The notes under the pieces were generated by a model. It searched no databases, had not been told where the DNA came from, and saw only the letters and a list, made by a program, of their open reading frames with translations. A stretch of DNA of 64,000 nt from NCBI GenBank assembly GCA_019279435.1, contig JAAALK010000288.1, positions 70,308,329-70,372,328 of the forward strand, in the 5' to 3' direction. This document shows, in pieces, positions 42,701 to 53,750 of this stretch; within the stretch, counting starts at the first letter, position 1, and the number at the start of each line of letters is the position of its first letter. This stretch comes from Zizania palustris (Eukaryota; Streptophyta; Magnoliopsida; Poales; Poaceae). Made by a program: the position numbers and the translations under genes.

Positions 42701-43094
42701 ATGATTACACTAAATGTCATAACTGCAACTGCTTTATTCCGCATTGTTAAGCCTTTATCCTTCCTTGTTTATTATCCTGCATTATTATTTGCATTTGCGG
42801 TGGCTTGTTGAGTACTTTTTGTACTCATACCCGTTGGACCCCACAGAGGATGCTTATCTCGAAGACGGTCTGGAGTAGCGACCCAGTCAAGAAGAAAAAT
42901 CCTGAAGAAGAAGTTCGTCATGCCGTTTTCTAATTATTCTACTCTACTGTTTTATTAAAACAATGTTGTAATAAAAATGGTCTGCGTACCATGAATTTTA
43001 CCGTATGTACGTTGTCGCATGATGAACCTCTTGTATTATTGTTTTTCTATGGAAATTCAATAATGTCTCGATTTGTTTAAATCGGGGCGTAACA
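39716..43094 (+). repeat. 3' LTR of element C (3379 bp)
   Basis: Near-identical to 30708-34083. The net +3 bases come from four single-base insertions (near 39860, 40123, 40246 and 40390) and one deletion (near 41602). The polyadenylation region is expected near the AATAATG/AATAAAA motifs around 42970-43065. Confidence 0.95.
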
Positions 43095-43822
43095 TTTATC
43101 AAGGAGGCCCGCATGGGTAACCTCCTCTCGAGCTACATCAACTACGGAGGATGTAGTTAACCCTTGAATTTGTGACTTCGTATGAGCGAAGCGCTTGAAA
43201 TACTGCCTTAAAGTCTCTCTAGGGAGCTGCTTCACCTGGAAAAAAGACTTCCTGTTGACATTGGGGGTACGAAGGTACCCTGAAAATTGCTTATGAACTT
43301 CTTCCTTAATTGTTCCCAGGTTTTGATTGACCCTGGCTTCAAGGACCAGAACCACCGCATTGCTACTCCTTCAAGAGCTAGAGGAAAACATTTGGCCATG
43401 GTGTCTCGTACTCCCCCGCTGGCCTCAATTGCCAATGCATAAGAACGGGAGAACTCCCGAGGGTCTTCATCTCCAGAATATTTGCAAAGCTTCGAAGTTT
43501 TGAACTTAGGGTCGAAGCGCACTTTCTGTAACTCAGGATGCAGCAGAGATTCGGTGTCGAAAGAAGCGTTCTCCGAGGCTTCGGGATAAGGAAGTTCGTC
43601 GTCTTCGGGCACTTCAGGGATGATTGGGATGGCCTGAGAACGAAGCCTATCTGCGGCTTCTTGCCGCCACCTTGCTACTTCAGCTTGGAGACTGGCCATT
43701 TGAGCGGCCATATCGCCAAGACCATCTTCATCTCCTTCGGAAGGACTTGCCGGGTCTTGAGAACTGTATGCATCAGTTCGAAGTGGAACTTGAGGTGGAA
43801 GAGGAACTCCGGTTGAAGGCAA
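43095..43822 (-). pseudogene. gag N-terminal half of Tat element B
   Basis: Continues the gag of B right of element C: ETLRQYFKRFAHTKSQI, the gag core (ALEGVAMRWFWSLKPGS, FQGTFVPPMSTGSLF) and an acidic linker. A small insertion at about 43244 (TTTTTTCCAGG) shifts frame relative to A. At 43822 homology to A stops about 35 codons short of the expected start, and CACTA transposase sequence begins. Confidence 0.82.
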
Positions 43823-43826
43823 TACT

Positions 43827-44515
43827 TACAATCCAAATGACCCCACTAAGTCGTACACTAATCAGAACGCATATCAATGCCTCTAGGACTATTCAGAGAA
43901 GGCGAGGGAAGTGCACGGTTCCGATTATGACCTAGCCGCACACGACATCGATGGAGAGGTGGTCATGAGGGCTGGAGGAGGCAAGAGACATGGGCAATAT
44001 TTGATGGGTGACGGTGTCATTGATACCCGTAGTACCCCCTCTCTATCTGAGGTGAGAGATCGGAGCTCGACCTCCGGTCCGGGTATACGCCCTTGCCGAG
44101 ACACATCTATGGGTCTGATTGCCGATCTAAAGGTTAGTTCATTTTCATAAATCATCGAACATTTCAAATTGTTTGTTTTGGAACGTTAATGACTGTGAAT
44201 TAATGGTTTGTAGGACCAACTAAATGAAGAAAGATCACAAAGGACCGAGTGGCAGACCTAGATGGAGGCTCAGATGCAGGCCCCAGATGCAGTAGTGGTT
44301 TGCACAGATGGGTGGATCTTTTTCAGGTCATATGGGCGTGCCTGGACTTCCTCAACCCGAACAATCTCCGTTGACTCCACAGAGCGGCAATGTGAGTTTC
44401 TAATATTGTTTTTGTCGTTCTTGTTATATACAATTGTGCTAAATATTTTCTTTTTTGCAGTTTCATTCATCGGCGTCAGGATCAAACACGTAGCCATCTC
44501 CACTCACTGGGCATA
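43827..44515 (+). pseudogene. CACTA transposase C-terminal fragment (plant transposase type)
   Basis: Exons 43827-44132, 44214-44391 and 44461-44515 with GT-AG introns 44133-44213 and 44392-44460. The first exon has NPNDPTKSYTNQNAYQ, then EVVMRAGGGKRHGQYLMGDG and STPSLSEVRDRSSTSGP, the conserved GGGK.HGRY.IGDG region of plant CACTA (PTTA/En-Spm) proteins. In-frame TAG codons (near 43882, 44260 and 44491) show decay. The N-terminal part is missing at the junction with Tat element B. Confidence 0.72.
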
Positions 44516-45001
44516 GCGGTAATGCTAACTTGTGAGATCGACTAACTTGTGAGGCGTGATGCGAGTGAGTGAACTAAATTGTGAACTTAAAATGTAAACT
44601 TTAGTTTGTGAGCTTCGCCGTTGTTAATTTGAAGTTATGAACTTGAAGTTGAGCACTAGATATGTGATTTGTCGAGAAAATTGTGATGAAAATGTGAATT
44701 TGTGATGAAATGTGAGTTTGTGATGTATTTTGTGATGAAATATGAATTTGTGATGAATTTTGTGATGTAATGTGAGTTTGTGATGTATTTTGTGATGAAA
44801 TATAAATTTTTAATGAATTTTGTGAATTTGTGTGATTTTTGTGATGAAATGTGCACTGAATAAATGAAAAAAAATTTCGGGTGTGGCACTCGGCAAAGCC
44901 ACCTAAAAAGCACAAAATCATGCCACATGGCGCGTTTCTGTGTGTTCTGGGTGGCTTTGCCGAGTGCTATTTTATGTGGCACTTGGCAAATCCCTACTGT
45001 G
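44516..45001 (+). mobile_element. CACTA 3' terminal region
   Basis: TGTGATGAAATGTGAATT-type tandem repeats at 44680-44870 precede a perfect 18-bp inverted repeat GCACTCGGCAAAGCCACC (44886-44903) and its complement (44950-44967). The sequence ends GGCAAATCCCTACTGTG at about 45001, a decayed CACTA terminus. No left terminus was found. Confidence 0.7.
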
Positions 45002-45540
45002 CTCTCAATGTCCCTGCATCAATGTAGCAAGCTGATGTGCTACCGTTATGACATGATAAAATTTCCCTCTTGCCACTTATTAGTTAAGTGCAGGAGAGGT
45101 AATAGTTAAAATTAATATGAATAATTGATTAAGTTTGTTTTAAAAAATAAAATGAGTTAACCTACTGTAAATTTATTTGTTTACGGAAAATAATCAACAA
45201 TTAATTTGCTAACATACGAAGAAAAAATTAATTATTACATGTATGAGCCCACACATATTGAAGAAATGTTATTTGATCTAATAGATCACCGATTTTAAAT
45301 CTAAATCATTGGATCATATAGATTGAACGATTTATAAAATTTGAGAGCATCATAAACTTATCATGTTATTATCTCTTGTAATATCTTGATTGAATAAATG
45401 ACATTTGAGTCTAAAAGATACCTATAGTAGCATATACAGTGACAAAAGGAAGAAATTCACTGACGGTAACAAAATATAAAGTTTACTGACAATTTATTGT
45501 TTTAAAATGGGGTCTTAGGATCGCTAGGGCTAGACCAGTA
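45002..45540. other. AT-rich unassigned stretch
   Basis: No ORF, repeat or terminal motif is supported here. Confidence 0.4.
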
Positions 45541-45923
45541 GAGTAGAACTTAGGGGTGGCATACCTCTCTGCTTTGTAGAGGAAGATGAGGAGGATGCCA
45601 TGGCCGGTGCCGTGGCAGTCGAAGACCAACGAACGGCGGTGGAGGTTAGGGGAACCTTCCCATTGCTTCGGCACTACCCCACTTAGATCGGTTTTGGGAC
45701 TTAGCATTTGGGTAGAGGCAGAGGAGAACGAATGCAGCAGCCTCTGCATGGACTCTGTCTCTCCCTATTTGTAGTGCCGCGCAACAGGCGGCCCTTAACA
45801 GAATTCTGTTGGGGCGCCCCTGATCAGGGCGCAGTTGGATCAGGCGCATGTGCAGGGCCTATGCACATGCGGGGAGGAGAGGGACTTAGTCTCCCTCTCC
45901 TTCCGGGAAATCTGTAGATAACA
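45541..45923 (-). repeat. 3' LTR of copia element D
   Basis: Aligns with 51194-51577 along its length, including CGGCACTACCCCACTTAGATC and GGCGCATGTGCA. The first bases GAG replace the expected TGT. The minus-strand polypurine tract GATCTGGGGGAGAA borders it at 45924-45937. Confidence 0.8.
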
Positions 45924-46139
45924 TTCTCCCCCAGATCTCTACTTAGTTCTTAAACTGTTCATAACATAATATCTATTTCATTATAGATAAATGCATCAAG
46001 CATGCTGCATCACATTAGTCAATTATGTACTACGTGACTCAATAACTACAATACACCTCTCCATTCTGAAACAGAATCTTAACTTATTTTGGGCCCCTTA
46101 TAAATCCATAGATCATACACTTTTCTTAAACCCATGTCG

Positions 46140-48840
46140 ACTAAATATTCTCTGAACACAATGGGAGGTAAGCTTTTTGTGAGCGGATCCGCAAGCATTC
46201 GCTTGGTACTTATATGCTCTACTTATAGTTTGATTTTGGATTTTCTCCTCTAACAATAAAACACTTAACTTAGATGTGTTTGGCAGCAACACACTTCTTG
46301 TTGTTATAGGAGAACTATACTACTAACTTATTATCGCAGTATAACTTAAGTTGTTTTTCAATGTTGTCGACCACTCTTAAAACCGGAATAAATTTCTTAA
46401 AAACATAGTGCATGTCCGGTGGCCTCATAACATGCTACAAACTCATCATACATCGTGGAAGATGCTATCACAGTTTGTTTAGAGCTTTTCCATGACACAA
46501 CTCCCTTTGCTAGTGTGAATATATATAACTTAATGTGGACTACTTACTATCCACACATCCCGCAAAGTCTTAATATGAATAACCTTCTATCGCTGGGTTA
46601 TATAATCTTTCATACGTTAACATGAGGCATTTGTGCCTTATATAAAACTCAAGGCTTTCTTAATTTAATCCAGTGATCTATTTCTAGATTTTCTGATTTT
46701 TGCCAAGCATCCCAGTGGCATAAACTAAGTCAGGATGAGCACATAATCGAGCATACATTGGCTTTCGACAACAGAAGCACATGGAACCAATCTTATTTGA
46801 TCGATCTCATATTGGTTCCTGGGATACTAAAGTTCCCAACTTATCACCCTTGACTATCGGATCAGGCGATAGCTTATGCACATGCATACTATATACTTTC
46901 TCAGTATATCTTCTAGTATGCCGTCTGCGATAATCTTAATACCCCCTTAATGATATCTTAGAGAATCTCTAATCCTAACACATAAGAAAATTTCTCCAAG
47001 ATACTTAATATCAAATGAGAGGACAAGAATTTCTTAGTATCTGATAGTAGATTGACATCACTACTTGCAAGTAGAATGTCATCCACATACAAGACTAGAA
47101 AAAATCTATTCTTTAACTTCAATGAAGTTGTCCTCTTCATTCTCCTTAAAACCCAAAATTTTCTAATAATCTAATTAAATTTTAGGTGCCCTTACTTAAA
47201 ACTTATTTAAGTCCATAAATGGACTCAGATAAAATGGCATTTTAAAGTTTCCTTTCCTTTCTATGACAAAACACTTAGTTATGTCATATAGACATTCTCA
47301 CTTAAAGCTTATTGAAAATGTCATCTTTATATCAATCTGATGCAATTCTAAGTCATAATATGCCTTAATAATTCTTAAAGTATCCTTAAATAAGACATAC
47401 GAAAATGTCTCATTTAATCTGCTTCTTATCTGAGTTGGCACATTATTTATTAAGTTAGAGAGTTGTTCCTTTACTTCTTCATTAGCATCATCTAGAAATG
47501 CAGATTCCTGAATAACAGGAGCCTCATGTATAATAGATGTCGCTAATGAAGGTCTAACCTCAAGTGTTGGACAAAGGACACTACCACGGGTACATGTAAA
47601 ATTGCTCTTGAATCATAGGAGTGGATTCACTAACCCACTTCTCTTCAAGATTAATTTCTCTAAGTATCCTGCTCCCCCTGATTAAAGCACCTTCTAAAAA
47701 ATGCATGTCTCGTTTCTACAAACTTAACATGTTTGTACATTAAAAATGATATCACTTAGACTTATCTTTGTAGTCAATAAAATTGACAACTTACTATCTT
47801 AGGACTTTAACTTATTAATATTTGGGTTAAAATATAGCCTCAGCGGAACGACATCCCCATATTCTAAAATAATTTAGAAAATGGTTATCGTCCAGTCCAT
47901 AATTCTTATGGTGCTTTTAGGCACAGACTTATTAGGGATCCAATTAAAAAATATGAATGCTGGTTTTAATACCTCCATTCACAAATTAATCGGTAGAGTG
48001 GAATAACTTACCATACTACTTACTATGTCCACTAAGGTGCGAGCGTACCTTATAGCCACTCTATTTTGCTGAGGTACACCCCGTATAAAATACTAGGCTA
48101 TTTTTCCATTTTCTATAGGACCTTGCAAAAAGGTTCAAGAAATCGGCCATACAGGGTATATTGATTGTAGCACAGTCATATCTAACTCTTTTAAACTTTA
48201 GATCATGTTGATATAAGAATCAACCTTAAAACATCTTAAATTTATCCAGAGAAACTCATGATCTGATCACTATGATCTGATCGCTCTTTGATTGGATAAA
48301 TGTCACGTGAATGATCAACTATAAATGTTTGATCAACTATAAATGTTATGAATAAATCATAATCATTCACAAACATTTCAGGAAATAAACCACACAAAAC
48401 TGTGTGAACTTAATTAAACTTAGTCATAGTAACTTAATTAATTAATTTTAAATCACTGTTGGGCAGAATTAGAATCAATTGAACTTAAACATAGTAACTT
48501 TATCACCAACGTTGGTCAGGAGATAAAATTACTACAATAATTAAAATTAATTTTGCATCTTTCTTAATTTATTTGACGTATTTATCTTAATGCAATCTAT
48601 GCATAAAACTCAGTCTGAAGAAACTAAAGTGGAAGAATTGACTCAACGTTCAATCCTCCCTCTCGAAATATGACCCATTAGATAGTGCCATAATTTCAAA
48701 AATATGTCATCAATTCTTTTGCTCTTATCATTATTCTTAGATGATAAAATCATCCTGAGAAAATAAATAAAGTTTGTCATGCTCAAAAGCAAGACTAAAG
48801 ATTTTATTTCTAAGTGCGAAAATTCATCTATTACCATTCT
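46140..48840 (-). pseudogene. pol remnants of copia element D
   Basis: Readable landmarks on the minus strand: the RNase H end TKRMLADPLTKSLPP (about 46165-46210), RT with YVDDILLASSD (about 47050-47100) and YVLGLEI (about 46960), the integrase core VPQQNRVA (decayed PQQNGVAE, about 48070), PNKSVPK (about 47910), and the pre-integrase LWHYLMGHISRGRIE (48643-48700). Stops and frameshifts lie between all of them. These are the enzymes of copia replication; none is functional. Confidence 0.75.
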
Positions 48841-50300
48841 TATTCATCCATTTTGGGAACTCCACATATTCCTACATGTGGTGTTCCTCCTTACAATGTC
48901 TGCCCTTCAGGACATCATGTTCCTTTATATGAGCTTAGAAGAGGAGTTCTTAGCATTATTAGAACAAGTCTTATAATGTTTCTTCCCTTTTATTCATGTT
49001 GCACATTATGACCTAAATCATTGTGTGATTTCTTAATTCTTATACATAGTTTAAAATCAACATCTACAAACTCAAACACTCTCGCTGTGAGTTGTAGGTG
49101 ATCACAAAATGATCAGAAAACCTTAGTGTGACATCATAATAAAATGGACTGATAATATTGTCCCTGAGCTCTTTATTCATGGGTTTCAGCTTTAAAAACC
49201 ATATTGCAAATCCTTACTATGTATTTCTTAATAAGCGTGCTAGAATACGCCTTTAGAAGAGTCAGTGTACTGACCCTTCACCTTCTTCAGATACTCTTTG
49301 TAGTATCACGACGTGGGATAGAACCCCTAATTTGCTCCATAATGGAGCTCTTAATCATAATACTTTTGTGATTCGACTAATTTCATTTAGTACGATCCAT
49401 ATCATACTTTATTCTTATTTCTGTGAAGTCACGTAACCTTATGACAAAAGCCTCTAGGATTTCATCATCACAAATCACGGGCTCTACAGGCTTAATCAGG
49501 CAATCAAGCATTAAAGCAAGATCTATGTATTATAGCGCAAAAGCTATCTTAATATCTCATCTCCGGGAATTTCTAATAAAGAACATTATCAAAGTATATT
49601 ATAACAGACATAATATGACACATGAAAATTTAACGTTGGTCAAAATCAACATGTGACATACTTAGATTTGTAATTAATTATAAATCACCGTTGGGCGGAA
49701 TTAGAATTAATTAAACTGAACCATAGTAATTTCATCACCAACATTGGTCAGGAGATAAAATCACTATTTTAACAAAATACAACATTTATAATGCCAAATT
49801 AAATTATCTCGTTGGTTCAAATTTAATCGGCAGAATAAACATTACTTAATTGATAGGATGAACATGGTACTAATGTTAAAACAGTGTATGCACAGCAGAA
49901 GACTTAATATTCATTGATACACTAATTAATTCTAAAAATTTTGAAATTCTGAATTTTACAACATGGTACTAATTTTAAACAGTGTATGCACAGCGGAAGA
50001 CTTAATCTTAAATAATACACTGCTTAAAACAGTAATAAAATTCTGAATTTAAACTTAATCATAAATCTAAACAAATATTTCTCAATTAAATATAGTCCTT
50101 AGACTAAATTCGATAAAGAAAATATCATAAAACTACTTAAAATTGCTGCAAAATTCATAATAAAATTACTGAATCTGAACAAAATTATACAAAATTTTAC
50201 CCGCGGATAACTTATCTTTTTCTTAATTTTTGGACTTTTTTCTGAATTTCCAAACAATACTTAAATAGAAAAAAACAATTCTAAAAATCAAGAAAAAAAT
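48841..50300 (-). other. Decayed gag region of copia element D with internal duplications
   Basis: No gag ORF survives. A 95-bp block at 48435-48535 recurs at 49671-49765, and an 80-bp block with ACAGTGTATGCACAGCRGAAGAC occurs twice (49858-49940 and 49958-50040). Confidence 0.45.
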
Positions 50301-51180
50301 AGAAAATTATTTCAGCCCGCATTGTACTGAAATTTCAGCCCAAAACAGAAAACTGCCCGGCCCACAACGCTCCTCACGCGCGCCCGCGCACCCAGGCCGC
50401 AACCTAGGCCTGGGCCGCGAATGTGCCACCCCGCTTGGCCTGATTTGGGTCCGGTCGTTGCTGGCCGTCGGATCTGATCCGACGGTCGCGCGTCGATTCC
50501 GCACGCACAAAACCCTCTAGGGGGCGCCACACCCCAAAACCCTAGCTATTTCAACTCCCACTAGCGCGCAGCGAGCCTGAGCGGCAGCGCGAAGCCAAGA
50601 GCAGAGCGGCGGCGGCGCGGCGGTGCTCGGCCGACGAGCGCGACCGGTGGTAGAGGACTATTGCGGCGCAGCTGCGGTGGCGGAGCCGAGCGCCGCCTGT
50701 CGGCCTCCTCCGCTCACCCGAGGGTGAGCGATGGTCCGTCGAGGTGGCCCGCGGCGGTGTCGTTCCCCTGACCCAAGGGAAAATCAGCGCCCGCCGGCGA
50801 ACAACGGCGGTCGGGTCGTCTTCCTAGACTCCGACGTGGCGGGATATGGCGTCGGTGACGAGGTGAGTACTCCGGCCCTTTCTCTTAGTCTTAGTTGGCT
50901 TTAGGGTTAGGGTTTCAAAACCCTAATCCTACTGTTTCCCCCCTTTTTTGATCTGATTTCGCTGAGTTCTTCGGCCGAAACCGAAGCTTGCTCTTAGGGT
51001 TCTTACTGCGGGATTTTTAGGGGTTTGTAGAGGGGATTTCTTAGGATTCTTAGTGCGGGCGAACTTGAGTGGTTACAGAGGGCTTAGGGGGTCCGGGGTT
51101 CTTAGTGCGGTGGTGGCGTTGGCTCAAGGGAGCCCGACGCCACCCTAACCCTAACTAGCCTACCATAGAACAAACCTAAA
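50300..51180. other. GC-rich leader of copia element D
   Basis: Sharp change from AT-rich to GC-rich sequence between gag and PBS. On the plus strand, opposite to the element, ATG at 50731 opens 44 codons ending in GAG at 50862, directly before GTGAGT, a consensus 5' splice site. The rest is T-rich and intron-like. It may be a captured host exon or a strain of regulatory leader. Confidence 0.4.
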
Positions 51181-51192
51181 GCTCTAATACCA
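51181..51192 (-). promoter_or_regulatory. Primer-binding site of copia element D
   Basis: Minus strand TGGTATTAGAGC, one base off the initiator tRNA-Met site, one base from the LTR. Confidence 0.82.
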
Positions 51193-51193
51193 T

Positions 51194-51577
51194 TGTTAGA
51201 ACTTAGGGATTGCGTACCTCTCTGCTTTGCCGAGGAAGATGAGGAGGATGCCATGGCCGGTGTCCGTGGCGTCGAAGTCCGGCGAACACGTGGCAGAGGT
51301 CAGGGGAACCTTCCTATTGCTTCGGCACTACCCCACTTAGATCAGTTTTGGGACTTAGGATTTGGGTAGAGGCATAGAAGAACTAATGCAGCAGCCTCCG
51401 CATGGACTCTGCCTCTCCCTATTTATAGTGCCGCGCAACAGGGAACCCCTAACAAAATTCTATTAGAGTGTCCCCGATCAGAACGCAGTTGGATCAGGCG
51501 CATGTGCATGGCCTATGCACATGCGGGGAGGAGAGAGACTTAGTCTCTCTCTTCTTCCGGAAGATCTGTAGCTAACA
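51194..51577 (-). repeat. 5' LTR of copia element D (384 bp)
   Basis: TGTTAGAACTTAGGG...GTAGCTAACA with TG/CA ends. Minus-strand TATA box CACTATAAATAGGG at about 51417-51430. Confidence 0.85.
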
Positions 51578-52203
51578 TTTATCTCTCATTTTTAGTTCTC
51601 CGTTCATATAAAAAGGGAAAAAAAGTAAATTCTCCCATTGATTAAAAACATCGACATTCCTAATCCTAGCTGGTCTGGATTTGGACTGAGCCTGGGGACA
51701 TGCAGCAATGGGGATGGTTCGATCGGTTTGAGCTGTATTTTTGTTTCGCATGCAGTTTCTGTTAAATCTGCGGCCATGTCTGCAAGTGATATCTGATCGA
51801 AGAAGAAGCACAGGAAGCTCTTATTTACCGATGAGGCAGAGGATGGCGTGATGCAAGTTGAATGGATTGCTTGTCTAGTCCGCGTGGAAGAGTAAAATTA
51901 GCGTGAATCTCGTGCTTAAGGCCTTCTTTGGAATGAGTCGTTTATAAATCCTATGAAAGTTCTAGAATCTTTACCATTCCATTGTGAATTCCAGAAGCGT
52001 AGTGTTACTACTTTTTTGATAGAAACATTTCGTGTTCAACGTGCAGAATTTTCTGCCAGCTGCCGGCTAGACCAGAGTACAGTGGATCTCAAGAGCAAAC
52101 AACATGCGTCAGCGATTGCGCTTGTGCATGTCCTACAAAGTCCAAACACGCAACGTAAACTGCAACTACAAGAGCAAGCGTCATAGATTCGACTAATTAG
52201 CTA
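51578..52203. other. Low-copy-looking intergenic stretch
   Basis: No domain or repeat recognised; a short plus-strand frame (51953-52186) is not supported as a gene. Confidence 0.35.
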
Positions 52204-52204
52204 A

Positions 52205-52420
52205 GGCACGCTCGTTTGATACAGTTATAAATCTAATTTTTTTTAAAGGTAGTAAAAAATCATAGCAGCCGATTTGAAGTTGCGGATATATTGAAAATAT
52301 TTAATAGACCATCTAGTTTTTATTCTAAACTAAAAAATAAAAGTTTAAATTATTTTATTATATCGTACAAACTCTAAATACAGTATATATCTTGAAATTG
52401 GATCTGTATCAAACAAACCA
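52205..52420. mobile_element. hAT-type MITE, copy 1
   Basis: Perfect 11-bp inverted repeats GTTTGATACAG (52214-52224) and CTGTATCAAAC (52404-52414). The AT-rich body is homologous to the neighbouring copy (TAGTTTTTATTCTAAACTAAAAAATAA against TAGTTTTATTCTGAATTAAAAATAA, in short blocks). Confidence 0.6.
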
Positions 52421-52454
52421 TAAAGCTTTAAATTTTCTTTATGAACTAATAAAC

Positions 52455-52665
52455 TAAGGCCCGTTTGGTATGGTTCAAGATTTAGAATTTTTTAGAGCTA
52501 GTCAAAAAACATAGTTGATTTGGAGATGCTGATATATTCAAAGCATTTAATTAAGCAAACTAGTTTTATTCTGAATTAAAAATAAAGGTTTAAATTATTT
52601 TTGTATACTATAAAAAACTTTAGAACTAGCGTATGTCTCAAAGTTTATACCAAACAGTTTTGTTC
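52455..52665. mobile_element. hAT-type MITE, copy 2
   Basis: GGCCCGTTTGGTAT at the left and ATACCAAAC at 52649-52657, a perfect 9-bp inverted core. Related in body sequence to copy 1, about 40 bp away, in the same orientation. Confidence 0.6.
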
Positions 52666-52960
52666 TAAACCTTCAAAATTTCAGCCCGTTTTTAATGCAG
52701 CATAGACTATTACGAGAAACTTAGCAGAGATCAGCATTGGATTTCGACGAGCGTGGAATTTGGCTGTGCCGTGTGCTACAATCGCAGGGAGGTGTAATCA
52801 AGAAATTATTTTATATGAAAAAATTTATTATTGCCATTAACAGAGATCGGATTTTTTTATCCTAAAATACTCTTAATACCTGGTTATTTGTTCATAATCA
52901 ATATAGTTTCACATGTATGTGCATAAAAGTAAGCGATTTCATATCGGAGAGATAGAGAGA
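52666..52960. other. Unassigned AT-rich stretch
   Basis: No supported feature. Confidence 0.35.
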
Positions 52961-52969
52961 AAATTAGAT

Positions 52970-53750
52970 ATGTTTACCAAGCTAAATTGCTAAACTTTAG
53001 AGATAAAGTTTAGTTTTTTAGTCTCTAAAATCTCAAACATGATGATTAAAATAGACTAAACTTTAGTCTCTAACTTTAGTCCTTTAGTTACCATGAAGTT
53101 GATAAAAGGGACTAAAAAAACTAATCTCTACTATTATAAAGCGGCTAGTTTTCCGTCCTCCGTCCACAAGCCAAGTACGTGTCTTCTCACTTCCCATAAA
53201 AAACCAATCAAAACTTATACCCTAAAAAAACCGGTGCCTAACTGCTGCAACCGCCCGCCCCCCCGGCCCCTGAGCGCGACGTGCGCTCCCTGTGCAACCA
53301 TGCCCCGCCCCCTGTGCAATCGTTCTGCATGCAACGCATGCATGCGCGCAGCGCAGGGATTCACTGCGTGAGAAAGAGAGAAGAAAAGAAAAAAAGGAAA
53401 AAAAGAAAAAAGGAAAAAGAATAAAAAATAAAATAAAAAACCAGAAAAAGAAAATTGTATTTATATTTCAGTTTTTTAATTTATGTATTTTGCGCGAAAA
53501 TAAAAAACCTATTATAAAATAAGATTCTGTTGCAAAGCACATGCCTCTCACTAGTAACATGATATGTTCCTCATTAATGCTCCTCGAGATGAAAAAAATA
53601 GCAACAATAAGCATTTATTAGAGGTAGTTTGTATTTGTTCAGTTGTTATAATGACTTTTAGTCACTAAAACCAAACGATGTGAGACTAAAATTCAGTCAT
53701 ATAAATAGAGGCAGACTAAAGTTTAATTTAATCCTAAAGTAACAAAATAG
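52970..53750. mobile_element. TTTAGTC-rich MITE-like sequence, split by a Helitron
   Basis: Repeated CTAAACTTTAG / TTTAGTCTCTAA motifs at 52980-53100 and again at 53650-53740 resemble grass MITEs with GGGACTAAA-type ends. The exact borders are not resolved. The middle is occupied by a Helitron (53125-53554). Confidence 0.45.
53125..53554 (+). mobile_element. Non-autonomous Helitron (430 bp)
   Basis: Starts TCTCTACTATTATAAAG and ends TTGCAAAGCACATGCCTCTCACTAG, which is the 5' TC and 3' CTAG pattern with the GTTGCAACGCACGGGC-like tail of grass Helitrons. It sits between A (53124) and T (53555), as Helitrons do. It carries a purine-rich tract (53369-53450) and no rep/helicase gene. Confidence 0.7.

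Larger units (their letters stand above)
30708..43094 (+). mobile_element. Tekay-type chromovirus (Ty3/gypsy) element C, apparently complete
   Basis: Two LTRs of 3376 and 3379 bp, TTTAT duplicated at 30703-30707 and 43095-43099, PBS at 34087, a polypurine tract at 39702-39715, an extra ORF (34222-35001) and a single uninterrupted gag-pol frame with a C-terminal chromodomain. By eye the LTRs differ only by five single-base indels. Long LTRs, chromodomain and upstream ORF fit the Tekay (Del) clade. It is the youngest insertion seen here and lies in gag of Tat element B. Confidence 0.93.
21010..43822 (-). mobile_element. Tat-lineage Ty3/gypsy retrotransposon B, split by element C, 5' end lost
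   Basis: From left: 3' LTR 21010-21462, polypurine tract, plus-strand antisense gene 21788-25555, tandem repeats, then minus-strand integrase, RNase H, RT, protease and gag to 30707. Element C (30708-43094) interrupts gag, which resumes at 43095 and stops at 43822. No PBS or 5' LTR follows; the sequence changes to a CACTA fragment. B is the same family as A. It carries several frameshifts and a deletion in RT. Confidence 0.87.
45541..51577 (-). mobile_element. Decayed Ty1/copia retrotransposon D
   Basis: Two LTRs of about 383 bp, a polypurine tract by the left one, a PBS by the right one, and minus-strand pol remnants in copia order (integrase right of RT, RNase H at the left). Both LTRs keep the minus-strand TATA region. 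No clear target duplication (CAGTA against TTTAT). Many stops, so it is old. Confidence 0.82.

Noticed and set aside
50905..50930. Telomere-like AGGGTTAGGGTTT and AAACCCTAATCC
   Set aside because: Only two units in each direction; a telo-box-like motif in a leader, not an interstitial telomere.
45536..51582. Target-site duplication for copia D
   Set aside because: CAGTA and TTTAT do not match; the left LTR end is mutated, so no duplication is claimed.
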